From: Paracoccaceae bacterium
GTDB taxonomy: Bacteria; Pseudomonadota; Alphaproteobacteria; Rhodobacterales; Rhodobacteraceae
Assembly: GCA_023254015.1 (NCBI GenBank)
Contig: JALQYS010000464.1
Coordinates: 1 to 9,253 of the forward strand
Direction of reading: 5' to 3'
DNA length: 9,253 nt
Part shown: positions 1 through 6,102 of the stretch, one piece after another
Numbering within the stretch: the stretch's first letter is position 1
How the letters are laid out: every line of letters begins with the position of its first letter
The notes under the pieces: model-generated
Database searches by the model: none
What the model was told of the DNA's origin: nothing
Seen by the model: the letters and a program-made list of their open reading frames with translations, nothing else
Program-made: the position numbers and the translations under genes

Positions 1-289
1 CACCCAGTTCCTCGAGCCAGAGCGATATGTCGCTCAATGTGGTCGGGCAGACGTCCGGGCACCAAGTGAAACCGAAGAATACCATAACCGGGCGACCGGC
101 CCAGTCAGTGGGTCGGACCAAGCGACCCTTGTGGTCGATCAATGTCCAGGTCATCCGACCGATCGGCACAGGCAGGACCTCGCTGCGGGCTGGTCGGTTG
201 CGCGTGCGATAGGCTCCGACGCCCAGCATGAAGGCGACGGCTCCAACTGCCCCTGCAGTGCCGAGGATTATTGCCCTGCGTCGGCGCAA
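1..289 (-). CDS. sco: Sco1/SenC-family copper chaperone, N-terminal part (cut by left edge)
   Basis: Membrane-anchored periplasmic thioredoxin-fold protein of the Sco/SenC family, which binds copper and acts as a thiol reductase in assembly of cytochrome oxidase copper centres. The visible 96 codons show four arginines (residues 2-5), a hydrophobic anchor (about 6-26), then a thioredoxin-like beta strand leading to FFGFTWCPDVC, whose C77 and C81 are the family CxxxC copper ligands. The distal His lies outside the window. No ATG precedes the anchor, so I chose TTG at 289 because GGAGGGG lies just upstream; TTG at 307 is an alternative. The chosen start lies inside the end of the PCuAC gene, giving a 22-base overlap and suggesting translational coupling. 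This is the second Sco gene in the operon; its CPDVCPTTLS core matches the first copy, but the rest differs enough that it is not a recent duplicate. Confidence 0.88.
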   Translation of the reverse strand, partial: MRRRRAIILGTAGAVGAVAFMLGVGAYRTRNRPARSEVLPVPIGRMTWTLIDHKGRLVRPTDWAGRPVMVFFGFTWCPDVCPTTLSDISLWLEELG

Positions 290-741
290 TCCGGCCCCTC
301 CGCGCGCAACGAGAGGACATCGGCATTCACGGTCACCTCACCAGCTTTTTCGAAGGAAAGGCTAACCGGAAAGCTGTCGCCCTCCTTGAGGGCTGTCGTC
401 AGCCCCATCAGCATGCCGTGGTAACCCCCTGGCGCGAGCAGCACACTTTGACCGGCCGGCACCGGAATTGACATCGCATGCGGCATCGATGCGATGCCAT
501 CCTGCACCACAGTCTCGTGCAACATCGGCATTTCGGCGGCTGGCGTCGCGATACCAACAAGCGCATCGTCGGACGTCCCGGTGTTCTTGATCTCCACATA
601 GAACACGCCGGGTCGTCCCGCGCCGATCGTCACCTTGGACCAGGCGTGTTCAACGGTAAGATCGCCGATTGTCGCGGTCTCACAGGCCATCGCGGCAGGC
701 GCAGAGAGGACGAGTGATGTGGCAAGAAGGAAGTGTTTCAT
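268..741 (-). CDS. pccA: PCuAC-family periplasmic copper chaperone
   Basis: Small periplasmic Cu(I) carrier of the PCuAC family (157 aa), which passes copper to the CuA or CuB sites of terminal oxidases together with Sco proteins. A Sec signal peptide occupies about residues 1-19 (MKHFLLAT, hydrophobic core, then AMA before C20). The family signature H-X10-M-X21-H-X-M is exact: H75, M86, H108 and M110, with the usual PVPAGQSVLLAPGGYHGML stretch between 93 and 111. A single Cys (C152) sits near the C-terminus. The start is ATG at 741, only 3 bases after the stop of the upstream Sco gene, with no strong ribosome binding site, so coupling to that gene is likely. The 3' end overlaps the next Sco gene. 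C20 could suggest a lipoprotein, but -3 is Ala and -2 is Met, so the lipobox is poor and a soluble periplasmic protein is more likely. Confidence 0.93.
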   Translation of the reverse strand: MKHFLLATSLVLSAPAAMACETATIGDLTVEHAWSKVTIGAGRPGVFYVEIKNTGTSDDALVGIATPAAEMPMLHETVVQDGIASMPHAMSIPVPAGQSVLLAPGGYHGMLMGLTTALKEGDSFPVSLSFEKAGEVTVNADVLSLRAEGPDCADAGQ

Positions 742-744
742 AGG

Positions 745-1338
745 TCAAAGTCTCGATTGAAGGTCGGAAAGGATTTCGGGCGCAGATGTGCCGTAGGTGA
801 ATTGACGCAGCCACGCGCCATCGGGGCCGATGAGATAAAGGCCGGGACTGTGCGCCATCGTGTACCCGTCCGGCGATGAGGCGTCGGCTTCCCGCGAGTA
901 GAAAATCTTGAAGCTTGCGGCCGCGGATTCAGTTTGCTCTTCGCTTCCTGCCAAACCAAGGATCGCTGGATGAAAGGCCGTTGTGTAGTCGGCCAGCCCC
1001 AGACGCCTGTCCCGTTCGGGATCGATCGAAATGAAAATCGGCTGCACCGATTCTGCGTCAGATCCAAGATCATCCATGACCTGCGCGACTTCGGAGAGCG
1101 TCGTCGGACAGACATCCGGGCAGCTTGTAAAGCCGAAGAACACCAACAGGAATTTTCCGCGGAATTCGGCAGTCGAGCGGATACGGCCTTCGCTGTCCGC
1201 AAGCGTGAAGGCAGGCGCGAAGGCTGCAGCTGCTGTTGCGGTGTCGTCCGTGGCAGGCCACCACCGCACCGCTGAGAACGTGGCAACAGCCGCAGTGGCG
1301 GCGATCCAAAGGATGATCTGAAGAGGACGAAGACGCAT
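745..1338 (-). CDS. sco: Sco1/SenC-family copper chaperone (complete)
   Basis: Complete Sco/SenC-type protein, 197 aa from ATG at 1338. Residues 5-22 form a membrane anchor, followed by an alanine-rich linker and a thioredoxin fold. The copper ligands C73 and C77 are in FFGFTSCPDVCPTT, and H163 is in the conserved AHSPGLYLIGPDG segment, so all three family ligands are present. The role by family is copper transfer or disulfide reduction at the oxidase CuA centre, on the periplasmic face. A TTG at 1386 would add 16 residues, but the ATG places the anchor at the N-terminus as expected and has a short GGA about 6 bases upstream. A 104-base gap separates it from the small membrane-protein gene; I see no terminator there, so it is probably still in the lnt transcript, though a separate promoter cannot be excluded. 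Confidence 0.94.
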   Translation of the reverse strand: MRLRPLQIILWIAATAAVATFSAVRWWPATDDTATAAAAFAPAFTLADSEGRIRSTAEFRGKFLLVFFGFTSCPDVCPTTLSEVAQVMDDLGSDAESVQPIFISIDPERDRRLGLADYTTAFHPAILGLAGSEEQTESAAASFKIFYSREADASSPDGYTMAHSPGLYLIGPDGAWLRQFTYGTSAPEILSDLQSRL

Positions 1339-1442
1339 GAACAGTCCGGACTGAGAGAACAGCCTGCCGTCTAGAGCCTCGAGCAACTAGAGGTTCAACC
1401 GACAAGAAGGTGAGAGTTTCAGGACCGGCAAGGTTTCGCCGA

Positions 1443-1616
1443 TCAGGCTGCCCCAAGATACCTTGCGAGGGCGATTCCGAGGAGGGTGCCGAACAGCCCG
1501 AAGGCGATGGCAAAGCCTGCGCCATACTGCAAGCGGTCGAGGGTCTTTCCGCCCCGCCGCCGCGCAACGAGGTAACCCCAAATGAACCCGATGGTTGCAA
1601 AGAGCGCCCCGATCAT
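1443..1616 (-). CDS. Small two-helix membrane protein of unknown function, coupled to lnt
   Basis: Predicted 57-residue protein. The first helix covers about residues 2-16 (GALFATIGFIWGYL), then a basic loop ARRRGGKTLDRLQ (about 17-29), then a second glycine/alanine-rich helix (about 31-53) and a short tail ending YLGAA. The positive loop predicts that it faces the cytoplasm with both termini outside. I do not recognise a family. The chosen start is ATG at 1616, whose last two bases lie in the lnt stop codon (ATGA overlap), a typical coupling junction; the longer reading from 1676 would overlap lnt by over 60 bases and adds a non-membrane leader. Its place between lnt and the Sco/PCuAC genes suggests an accessory role in envelope or copper handling, but that is inference from position only. 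Confidence 0.7.
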   Translation of the reverse strand: MIGALFATIGFIWGYLVARRRGGKTLDRLQYGAGFAIAFGLFGTLLGIALARYLGAA

Positions 1617-3175
1617 TTCGATACACTTTTCAGGTTTGCCCGGTGCCGGCGGGCCCAGTAGCCACTGATGGCCCATGAAGTGAGCATAATAATGAGAAGC
1701 GCCCAGTCTCCGAAGCGGGCGTAGATGGTTGCGGGCAATGGGCGGGGCAAGCGGATGTCGATCACGCCTGACCTATCGATTTCGAGCATTGCCAAGGTTG
1801 CCCCGTAAGAATCAACCACCGCAGAAATTCCCGTGTTGGCGGCCCGCACCAGAGGCAGGCCTTCTTCGATGGCCCGCATCCGGGCCGATGCCAAATGCTG
1901 CCATGGCCCGATCGAGGCACCGAACCAGGCGTCGTTTGTCGCGTTGAAGATCCAGTCCGGTCTTATCGCATCATCGACGACATGTCCGGGAAAAATGATC
2001 TCATAGCAGATTGCGATCCCCGCATAGGGGTGTGGGCCGAACGCCAGTGTCCGTGGTCCTGGCCCTGGCGTGAAGTCTCCGAGCGATTGAACCAGACGCT
2101 GAAGGGGCAAAAGGTTCCGCCACGGAATGTACTCACCGAACGGAACGAGATGATGCTTGGCATAGCGCGTCAGAATGGTGCCGTCACGAGAGATAGCAAG
2201 CACGGCATTCCGGTAGACTGTCTCGGCCCCGGTTTCCTCCCTTTCCGGGCTGCCGGTCAGCAAGACGCCGGTCTTGGGCAAGAGCCAGCCCAACATCGCC
2301 CTGGCGCCGGCGTCCTCTGCCAGAAACCCTGGCCAAGCGGTTTCCGGCCACAGCAGAATGTCGAAGTCGCCCGGCCGGGCAGAAAGTGCAAGAAGCTTCA
2401 GGATGTTCCCGTCTCGAGCGGCATCATCCCACTTGGCACTTTGTGCAATGTTCGGTTGAACGACACGGATTTGCGCGCCGCGCTCTGACGGCACATCGGC
2501 GAGCAGCAAGCGCATCGCACCAAATCCGGTGACCGACAAGGCGATTGCGCCCGCGGTGGCGAGGTGGCGGATACGTTTCCCGTTGTCGTCCGAGACAACG
2601 GCCAGTCCGGCCAGCGCAGCGCAGAGCACCAGAAGAAATCCCAGGCCGTAGCTTCCGAAGACAGCGGAAGCCTGCGCGGCAACCAGCCAGTCAGACAATG
2701 TGTAAGCAGCCAGGTTCCAGGGAAACCCGGTGAGAACATGGCCACGCAGCCACTCCGTGGCGGTCCAGCTTGTCGCCATTGAGAGCGCCAACGACAACCC
2801 GGCGCGTTCCATCCGTGCCGCCAGAGCGCAGGCCAGGGCAGGAAAGACCGACAAAAGCGCCGAAAGACCAAGAACCGCCGGCAGAGCCAGCCAACCGAAC
2901 CGGTCCGCCTCGACCTGAAAACTTTCGGTGATCCAGAACAGCCCGGGCACGAATTGACCAAGGCCGAAGAAGTATCCCAGCCCGAAGGCGAAGAAACCTG
3001 ATGCGCTACGCACCAAAACTGTCAGGATAGCGAAGGCGATCAGCGCAAACGGCAGGATCGAGTATGGCTGCAGAGCCATGACAAAAAGGGTGCCTGCCGC
3101 GATGGCTGCCCCCAAACTCGCCCAGCTTTGGACAGGCTTCCTGCTCGAAAATTGGCGTGCGTCTGGAAAGAACAA
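1613..3175 (-). CDS. lnt: Apolipoprotein N-acyltransferase (Lnt/CutE)
   Basis: Inner-membrane enzyme that transfers the third acyl chain from phospholipid to the N-terminal Cys of diacylated lipoproteins. From the chosen start the protein is 520 aa, close to the 512 of E. coli. Membrane helices fill roughly residues 18-225, including the family motif TEWLRGHVLTGFPWNL (about 140-154). The nitrilase-like periplasmic domain starts at IRVVQPNIAQ (about 236) and carries the triad E278 (WPETAWPGF), K340 (YAKHHLVPFGEYIPWR) and C390 (ICYEIIFP), followed by NATNDAWFG. A last helix lies at about 490-508. No ATG is suitable. I favour TTG at 3175 because AGGGG lies 11 bases upstream and TM1 then begins at the usual depth. 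GTG at 3184 and TTG at 3235 are in frame and would add 3 or 20 residues. The location beside Sco/PCuAC genes is notable because E. coli lnt was first found as the copper-tolerance gene cutE. Confidence 0.93.
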   Translation of the reverse strand: MFFPDARQFSSRKPVQSWASLGAAIAAGTLFVMALQPYSILPFALIAFAILTVLVRSASGFFAFGLGYFFGLGQFVPGLFWITESFQVEADRFGWLALPAVLGLSALLSVFPALACALAARMERAGLSLALSMATSWTATEWLRGHVLTGFPWNLAAYTLSDWLVAAQASAVFGSYGLGFLLVLCAALAGLAVVSDDNGKRIRHLATAGAIALSVTGFGAMRLLLADVPSERGAQIRVVQPNIAQSAKWDDAARDGNILKLLALSARPGDFDILLWPETAWPGFLAEDAGARAMLGWLLPKTGVLLTGSPEREETGAETVYRNAVLAISRDGTILTRYAKHHLVPFGEYIPWRNLLPLQRLVQSLGDFTPGPGPRTLAFGPHPYAGIAICYEIIFPGHVVDDAIRPDWIFNATNDAWFGASIGPWQHLASARMRAIEEGLPLVRAANTGISAVVDSYGATLAMLEIDRSGVIDIRLPRPLPATIYARFGDWALLIIMLTSWAISGYWARRHRANLKSVSK

Positions 3176-3185
3176 TCGTGCCACA

Positions 3186-3202
3186 ACCCCTAAATCAGGG
3201 GT
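3186..3202 (-). promoter_or_regulatory. Hairpin enclosing the likely ribosome binding site of lnt
   Basis: On the minus strand ACCCCT-GATTT-AGGGGT forms a perfect 6-bp stem with a 5-base loop. The 3' arm contains AGGGG, the only Shine-Dalgarno-like sequence near the start of lnt (11 bases before TTG 3175). If that start is right, folding would hide the binding site and could limit translation. If translation begins at 3235 instead, the repeat is simply coding sequence. No T-tract follows, so it is not a terminator. Confidence 0.35.
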
Positions 3203-3520
3203 GACGGCTAACTGCTCTAGTAGCTTGAGGTGCAATGCATCTATTCGCAGATCACAGCATTGTCAGATTGGTGGGAACGTGATCGATCTTCGACGTGGGC
3301 TTGAAACTGTGGAAGGATTGTCAGGTTTGAACAGGACTACCAAGAGGTGATCGGATATATTCGTCGCCTGCAAACCGCCAGATAGCCTATCGTACGGTTG
3401 CGGGGAGAAAGGATGGTCGCGCTCCTCGCCGCGAGCACCGACTGCTAACGGCTGTTTGATTTGTCTCGTCTACGAGCGAACGATACTTCCACTCGCGAAA
3501 AGCGTGTGAAGGAGTGTTCC
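3203..3520. other. Divergent intergenic region between lnt and the L,D-transpeptidase gene
   Basis: About 320 bases without a convincing gene, less GC-rich than the flanks. It must hold the promoters of both neighbours. An imperfect direct repeat is present, with ATTGTCAG cores at 3259-3266 and 3317-3324 (11 of 13 bases alike including flanks). On the plus strand TTGTCT (3461-3466), 17 bases, then TACTTC (3484-3489) is a weak promoter candidate for the transpeptidase gene, giving a leader of roughly 25 bases. I could not find a convincing MerR/CueR-type copper operator dyad here. Confidence 0.5.
3238..3266 (-). promoter_or_regulatory. Possible sigma70-type promoter for the lnt-sco-pcuAC operon
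   Basis: On the minus strand CTGACA (3266-3261) is followed after exactly 17 bases by TAGATG (3243-3238). The -35 matches five of six consensus bases and the -10 only about three, so this is weak. Transcription would begin near 3231, downstream of the TTG at 3235, giving a leader of about 55 bases before TTG 3175. This is a second reason to doubt the longest reading of lnt. Confidence 0.25.
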
Positions 3521-4114
3521 ATGACCAACGATTTGGTGAAGCGGCGGGCGTTGCTGGGTGGTGCAATCGGGGTGGCCAGTCTTGCAGCCCTGCCGGCCCG
3601 GTCACAGGAAGGCAGCACGGAGTTTCAAGCTCCCGCGTCAAGCAGCGTGCGGAACAACGTGTCCAGCTTCCGGATGCCGCAGTGGCAGGACTATTTTGAG
3701 AATACTCGGGGTGGTGCAATTCTGGCGGATACCAAGTCACGTGCACTCCATTATTGGTCAGAGGATCAGTCGATTTACCTGCTATATCCCTCATCCGTCC
3801 CTCTGTCCGAGGAACTGACCCGGCTCGGGCGGACCGAGATTGTCCGCAAGGCCGTGAACCCGCCGTGGCGCCCAACGGCTTCGATGCTCGAGCGCAACCT
3901 TGACTGGCCGAAGATGGTGGAGGGTGGAGCCAAGGACAACCCACTGGGTGTCCGCGGATTGTATCTGTCCTGGCCAGCCTACTTGATCCACGGTACTCAC
4001 GACACCCGAAAGATAGGACGCAGATCATCGAATGGCTGCATCGGTCTGTACAACGAGCATGTCATCGAACTCTACGACATTGCGCAAGTCGGCACTCAGG
4101 TGCTGCTGATCTGA
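3521..4114 (+). CDS. Exported L,D-transpeptidase (YkuD domain)
   Basis: Peptidoglycan cross-linking or remodelling enzyme of the YkuD (ErfK/YbiS) family, 197 aa, acting in the periplasm through a catalytic Cys. The N-terminus KRRALLGG plus a hydrophobic stretch ending ALPARSQEG resembles a Tat signal (twin arginines R8-R9, likely cut after about residue 27); Sec export is also possible. The YkuD core runs from about 65 to the end, with the HGT motif at H157 and the catalytic motif SSNGCIG around C173. The Arg that normally follows GCI is Gly here (G175), an oddity. No LysM or peptidoglycan-binding domain is present. The start is ATG 3521 because AAGGAG sits 6 bases upstream; in-frame codons from 3461 would add a non-signal leader. 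It diverges from the lnt/Sco operon and converges on mntH, so it is probably a single-gene transcript. Confidence 0.9.
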   Translation: MTNDLVKRRALLGGAIGVASLAALPARSQEGSTEFQAPASSSVRNNVSSFRMPQWQDYFENTRGGAILADTKSRALHYWSEDQSIYLLYPSSVPLSEELTRLGRTEIVRKAVNPPWRPTASMLERNLDWPKMVEGGAKDNPLGVRGLYLSWPAYLIHGTHDTRKIGRRSSNGCIGLYNEHVIELYDIAQVGTQVLLI

Positions 4115-4199
4115 TTACGCTGCACGGCCATACCCTTGCACTTCAAGCGAGATTCCGTGACCGGCTTTACCTTGCGTAACTGGATGGAATTTGCTGGAG

Positions 4200-5525
4200 T
4201 CAGCCTAACAGAACGGTAGACAGCAGGTTTATGTTCAGCACGATGATGACAGCCGCGATCAGCCAGCACAGGCCGGTCAGCCAGCGCGGGGCCACGAGTT
4301 CACCCATCTTGGCGCGGCTGGCGGTGAACATGACCAAAGGCACAATGGCAAAGGGCAGTTGGAACGACAAAACGACCTGGCTCAGGATCAAAAGCTGACC
4401 CACGCCTTCGCTGCCGTAGAGCAGGATCACGAAGATGGCGGGCAGGATTGCAAGGCAGCGGGTGATCAGCCGCCGCGCCCAAGGTGCGATGCGCAGGTTG
4501 ATGAACCCCTCCATCACGATTTGCCCGGCCATGGTGGCTGTGACGGTGGAGTTGAGCCCCGCGCACAACAGCGCCACCCCAAATAGGATCGGCGCGAGCG
4601 ATGATCCCAGCAGCGGCTCCAGCAAAAGATGCGCCTTGTCGATCTCGGCCACATCGTTTTCGCCCACGGTGTAGAAGGCGGCGGCCGCGAGGATCAGGAT
4701 CGAGGCATTGATCGTCAAAGCGAACATAAGCGCGATGGTGCTGTCCCATGTCGCCATCCGCAGCGCCTCGCGCTTGGCAGGCATATCAAGGCCGAAGGCG
4801 CGGGTCTGCACGATGCCGGAATGCAGATAGAGGTTATGCGGCATCACGGTCGCACCGATGATCCCTAGCGCCAGATAGAGCATGGTCGGGTTGCCCAAGA
4901 TCTCGCGGCTGGGAGCGAAGCCGGCGATGACCTCACCCCAGACCGGATCGGCCTGCGCGATCAGGACGACAAAGCAGGCGGCAATCAGGGCCATCAGCGA
5001 AATGATCAGCGCCTCGATCCAGCGGAAGCCCTTGTTTTGCAACCACAGGATCAGGAAGACGTCGGCGGCGGTGATGAAGATGCCAATCTCCAGCGGAATC
5101 CCGAACAAAAGGTTCAGGCCGATGGCGGTGCCGATCACCTCTGCCAGGTCCGTGGCGATGATCGCCCCCTCCGCCAGCACCCACAGTGGGACCGACATCC
5201 ACTTGGGGAAGGCATCGCGGCAGGCCTGCGCCAGATCGCGCCCCGAGGCGACAGCGAGCCGCGCGCATAGTGACTGGAGTAGGATCGCCATGATGTTCGA
5301 CAGCAGGGCCACGAATAAAAGCGTGTAGCCAAAGGCCGCCCCGCCCGCGAGCGAGGTCGCCCAGTTTCCGGGGTCCATGTAGCCCACCGCCACAAGGTAG
5401 CCTGGTCCGATGAAAGCAAGGAAGCGCCTAAACCTGCTGGTGCCGCCGTTGCCGACCGCGATGCTGCGGAAGACTTCCGAAAGGGATGGTGTCTCGCTCT
5501 CTCGACGCCAAGCGTTCGCGGACAT
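4200..5525 (-). CDS. mntH: Nramp-family divalent metal/proton symporter MntH
   Basis: Inner-membrane Mn2+ (and Fe2+) importer driven by protons, 441 aa, a normal length for bacterial Nramp proteins. After a soluble tail of about 34 residues come about 11 helices. The TM1 metal-binding motif is DPGNWATSLAGG with D51 and N54, and the TM6 motif is MPHNLYLHSG with M228, the Met that favours transition metals; both are intact. Start ATG at 5525 is preceded only by a weak purine stretch. It is divergent from mntR across 115 bases carrying a likely MntR operator, which predicts repression when manganese is plentiful. It ends 85 bases from the convergent transpeptidase gene with no clear terminator. 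Confidence 0.96.
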   Translation of the reverse strand: MSANAWRRESETPSLSEVFRSIAVGNGGTSRFRRFLAFIGPGYLVAVGYMDPGNWATSLAGGAAFGYTLLFVALLSNIMAILLQSLCARLAVASGRDLAQACRDAFPKWMSVPLWVLAEGAIIATDLAEVIGTAIGLNLLFGIPLEIGIFITAADVFLILWLQNKGFRWIEALIISLMALIAACFVVLIAQADPVWGEVIAGFAPSREILGNPTMLYLALGIIGATVMPHNLYLHSGIVQTRAFGLDMPAKREALRMATWDSTIALMFALTINASILILAAAAFYTVGENDVAEIDKAHLLLEPLLGSSLAPILFGVALLCAGLNSTVTATMAGQIVMEGFINLRIAPWARRLITRCLAILPAIFVILLYGSEGVGQLLILSQVVLSFQLPFAIVPLVMFTASRAKMGELVAPRWLTGLCWLIAAVIIVLNINLLSTVLLG

Positions 5526-5553
5526 GGATTTTGCTTTCTACACTTTTATGGTC

Positions 5554-5571
5554 GTACCAAAGTCTTGGCAC
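5554..5571. promoter_or_regulatory. Imperfect dyad in the mntH leader region
   Basis: GTACCAA and TTGGCAC flank AGTC, giving an 18-base dyad with 6 of 7 arm positions paired. It lies between the MntR-like operator and the mntH start and overlaps a possible -35 (TTGGCA) for mntR. It could be a second regulator site or chance; I do not recognise it. Confidence 0.2.
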
Positions 5572-5594
5572 ACAAAGTTAGGTAAGGCTAACAA
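5565..5594 (+). promoter_or_regulatory. Possible mntR promoter
   Basis: TTGGCA (5565-5570) matches the -35 consensus at five of six bases; 18 bases later TAACAA (5589-5594) is a weak -10. The MntR-like operator lies almost exactly between the two, a position that would give autorepression. The -10 is poor, so this is tentative. Confidence 0.3.
5577..5592. promoter_or_regulatory. Predicted MntR operator in the mntH-mntR intergenic region
   Basis: GTTAGGTAAGGCTAAC has perfect 5-base arms GTTAG/CTAAC around six bases. Its core TAGGTAAGGCTA closely resembles the TAGCAAAGGCTA core that I recall for the enterobacterial MntR box. The neighbouring regulator is of the same E. coli-like MntR type with all metal ligands conserved. 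It lies about 50 bases from each start codon, suited to controlling both genes. Confidence 0.65.
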
Positions 5595-5640
5595 TCTTCT
5601 CTGCGCCTTTACTTGTCAATCCATTCCATGCGAGACTGCC

Positions 5641-6096
5641 ATGATGACAGAGCTCGATCCTGCACCCCACTTTATGTCGGATGACCGGCCCGCGGATCTA
5701 CGCGCCGGAGCGTTTCAGGGCGTGCGCGAAGCCCGGCGCAATGAGCTGGCCGAAGATTACGTCGAACTGATCGCGGAGTTGATCCACGATCAAGGCGAGG
5801 CGCGGCCCGTGGACATCGCCGCGCGGCTTGGCGTGAAGGTGCCGACAGTGAGCAAGACGCTCGACCGTCTGGCGCGGGAGGGACTGATCACCCGCGCGAA
5901 GTATCGGTCGGTCTTTCTGACGGAAGACGGGCGTGCGCTGGCACAGGAATGCCGGCGTCGGCACGAAATCGTGCTGCGTTTTCTCATCAGTCTGGGTCTC
6001 GATCCCGAGACGGCGGAGCGCGATGCCGAGGGCATCGAGCATCACGTGAGCGCGCGGACGCTGGCCCTGTTTTCGGCCTTCGCCAACCGGTCCTGA
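5641..6096 (+). CDS. mntR: Manganese-responsive DtxR-family repressor MntR
   Basis: Cytoplasmic DNA-binding repressor that senses Mn2+, 151 aa. The alignment I can make from memory to E. coli MntR is close (FQGVREARRNELAEDYVELI). A winged helix lies at about 54-95 (VDIAARLGVKVPTVSKTLDRL), followed by the dimerisation/metal helices. All six ligands known from the B. subtilis protein have counterparts: D39, E42, H108, E130, E133 and H134 (in HEIV and DAEGIEHH). There is no C-terminal SH3-like domain, as usual for MntR. I chose ATG 5641; ATG 5644 or 5674 would also work and the ribosome binding site is weak. A longer in-frame reading from 5410 runs antisense to mntH and is rejected. It is divergent from mntH, its expected target, and its stop is 6 bases from that of the convergent dsbA. 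Confidence 0.94.
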   Translation: MMTELDPAPHFMSDDRPADLRAGAFQGVREARRNELAEDYVELIAELIHDQGEARPVDIAARLGVKVPTVSKTLDRLAREGLITRAKYRSVFLTEDGRALAQECRRRHEIVLRFLISLGLDPETAERDAEGIEHHVSARTLALFSAFANRS

Positions 6097-6102
6097 ACGC
6101 CG

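Noticed and set aside
680..741. PCuAC protein as a lipoprotein substrate for the nearby LspA/Lnt
   Set aside because: The residues before Cys20 are Ala-Met-Ala, lacking the Leu-type -3 residue of a lipobox; ordinary signal peptidase I cleavage fits better.
1342..1353. Perfect 12-base palindrome CAGTCCGGACTG just before the Sco start
   Set aside because: One or two such palindromes are expected by chance in 9 kb, and it overlaps the likely ribosome binding area without matching an operator I know.
3387..4028. Minus-strand frame of 213 codons antisense to the L,D-transpeptidase gene
   Set aside because: No domain or signal, low-complexity composition, and the opposite strand encodes a complete YkuD protein with a good ribosome binding site.
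4115..4179. Nested inverted repeats TTACGC/GCGTAA and CACGG/CCGTG between the transpeptidase and mntH genes
   Set aside because: The arms are short, far apart and unevenly spaced, with no T-tract on either strand, so a terminator is not supported.
5410..5640. N-terminal extension of MntR reading back into mntH
   Set aside because: The extra 77 residues are antisense to mntH coding sequence and cross the divergent promoter region; the MntR family starts near 5641.
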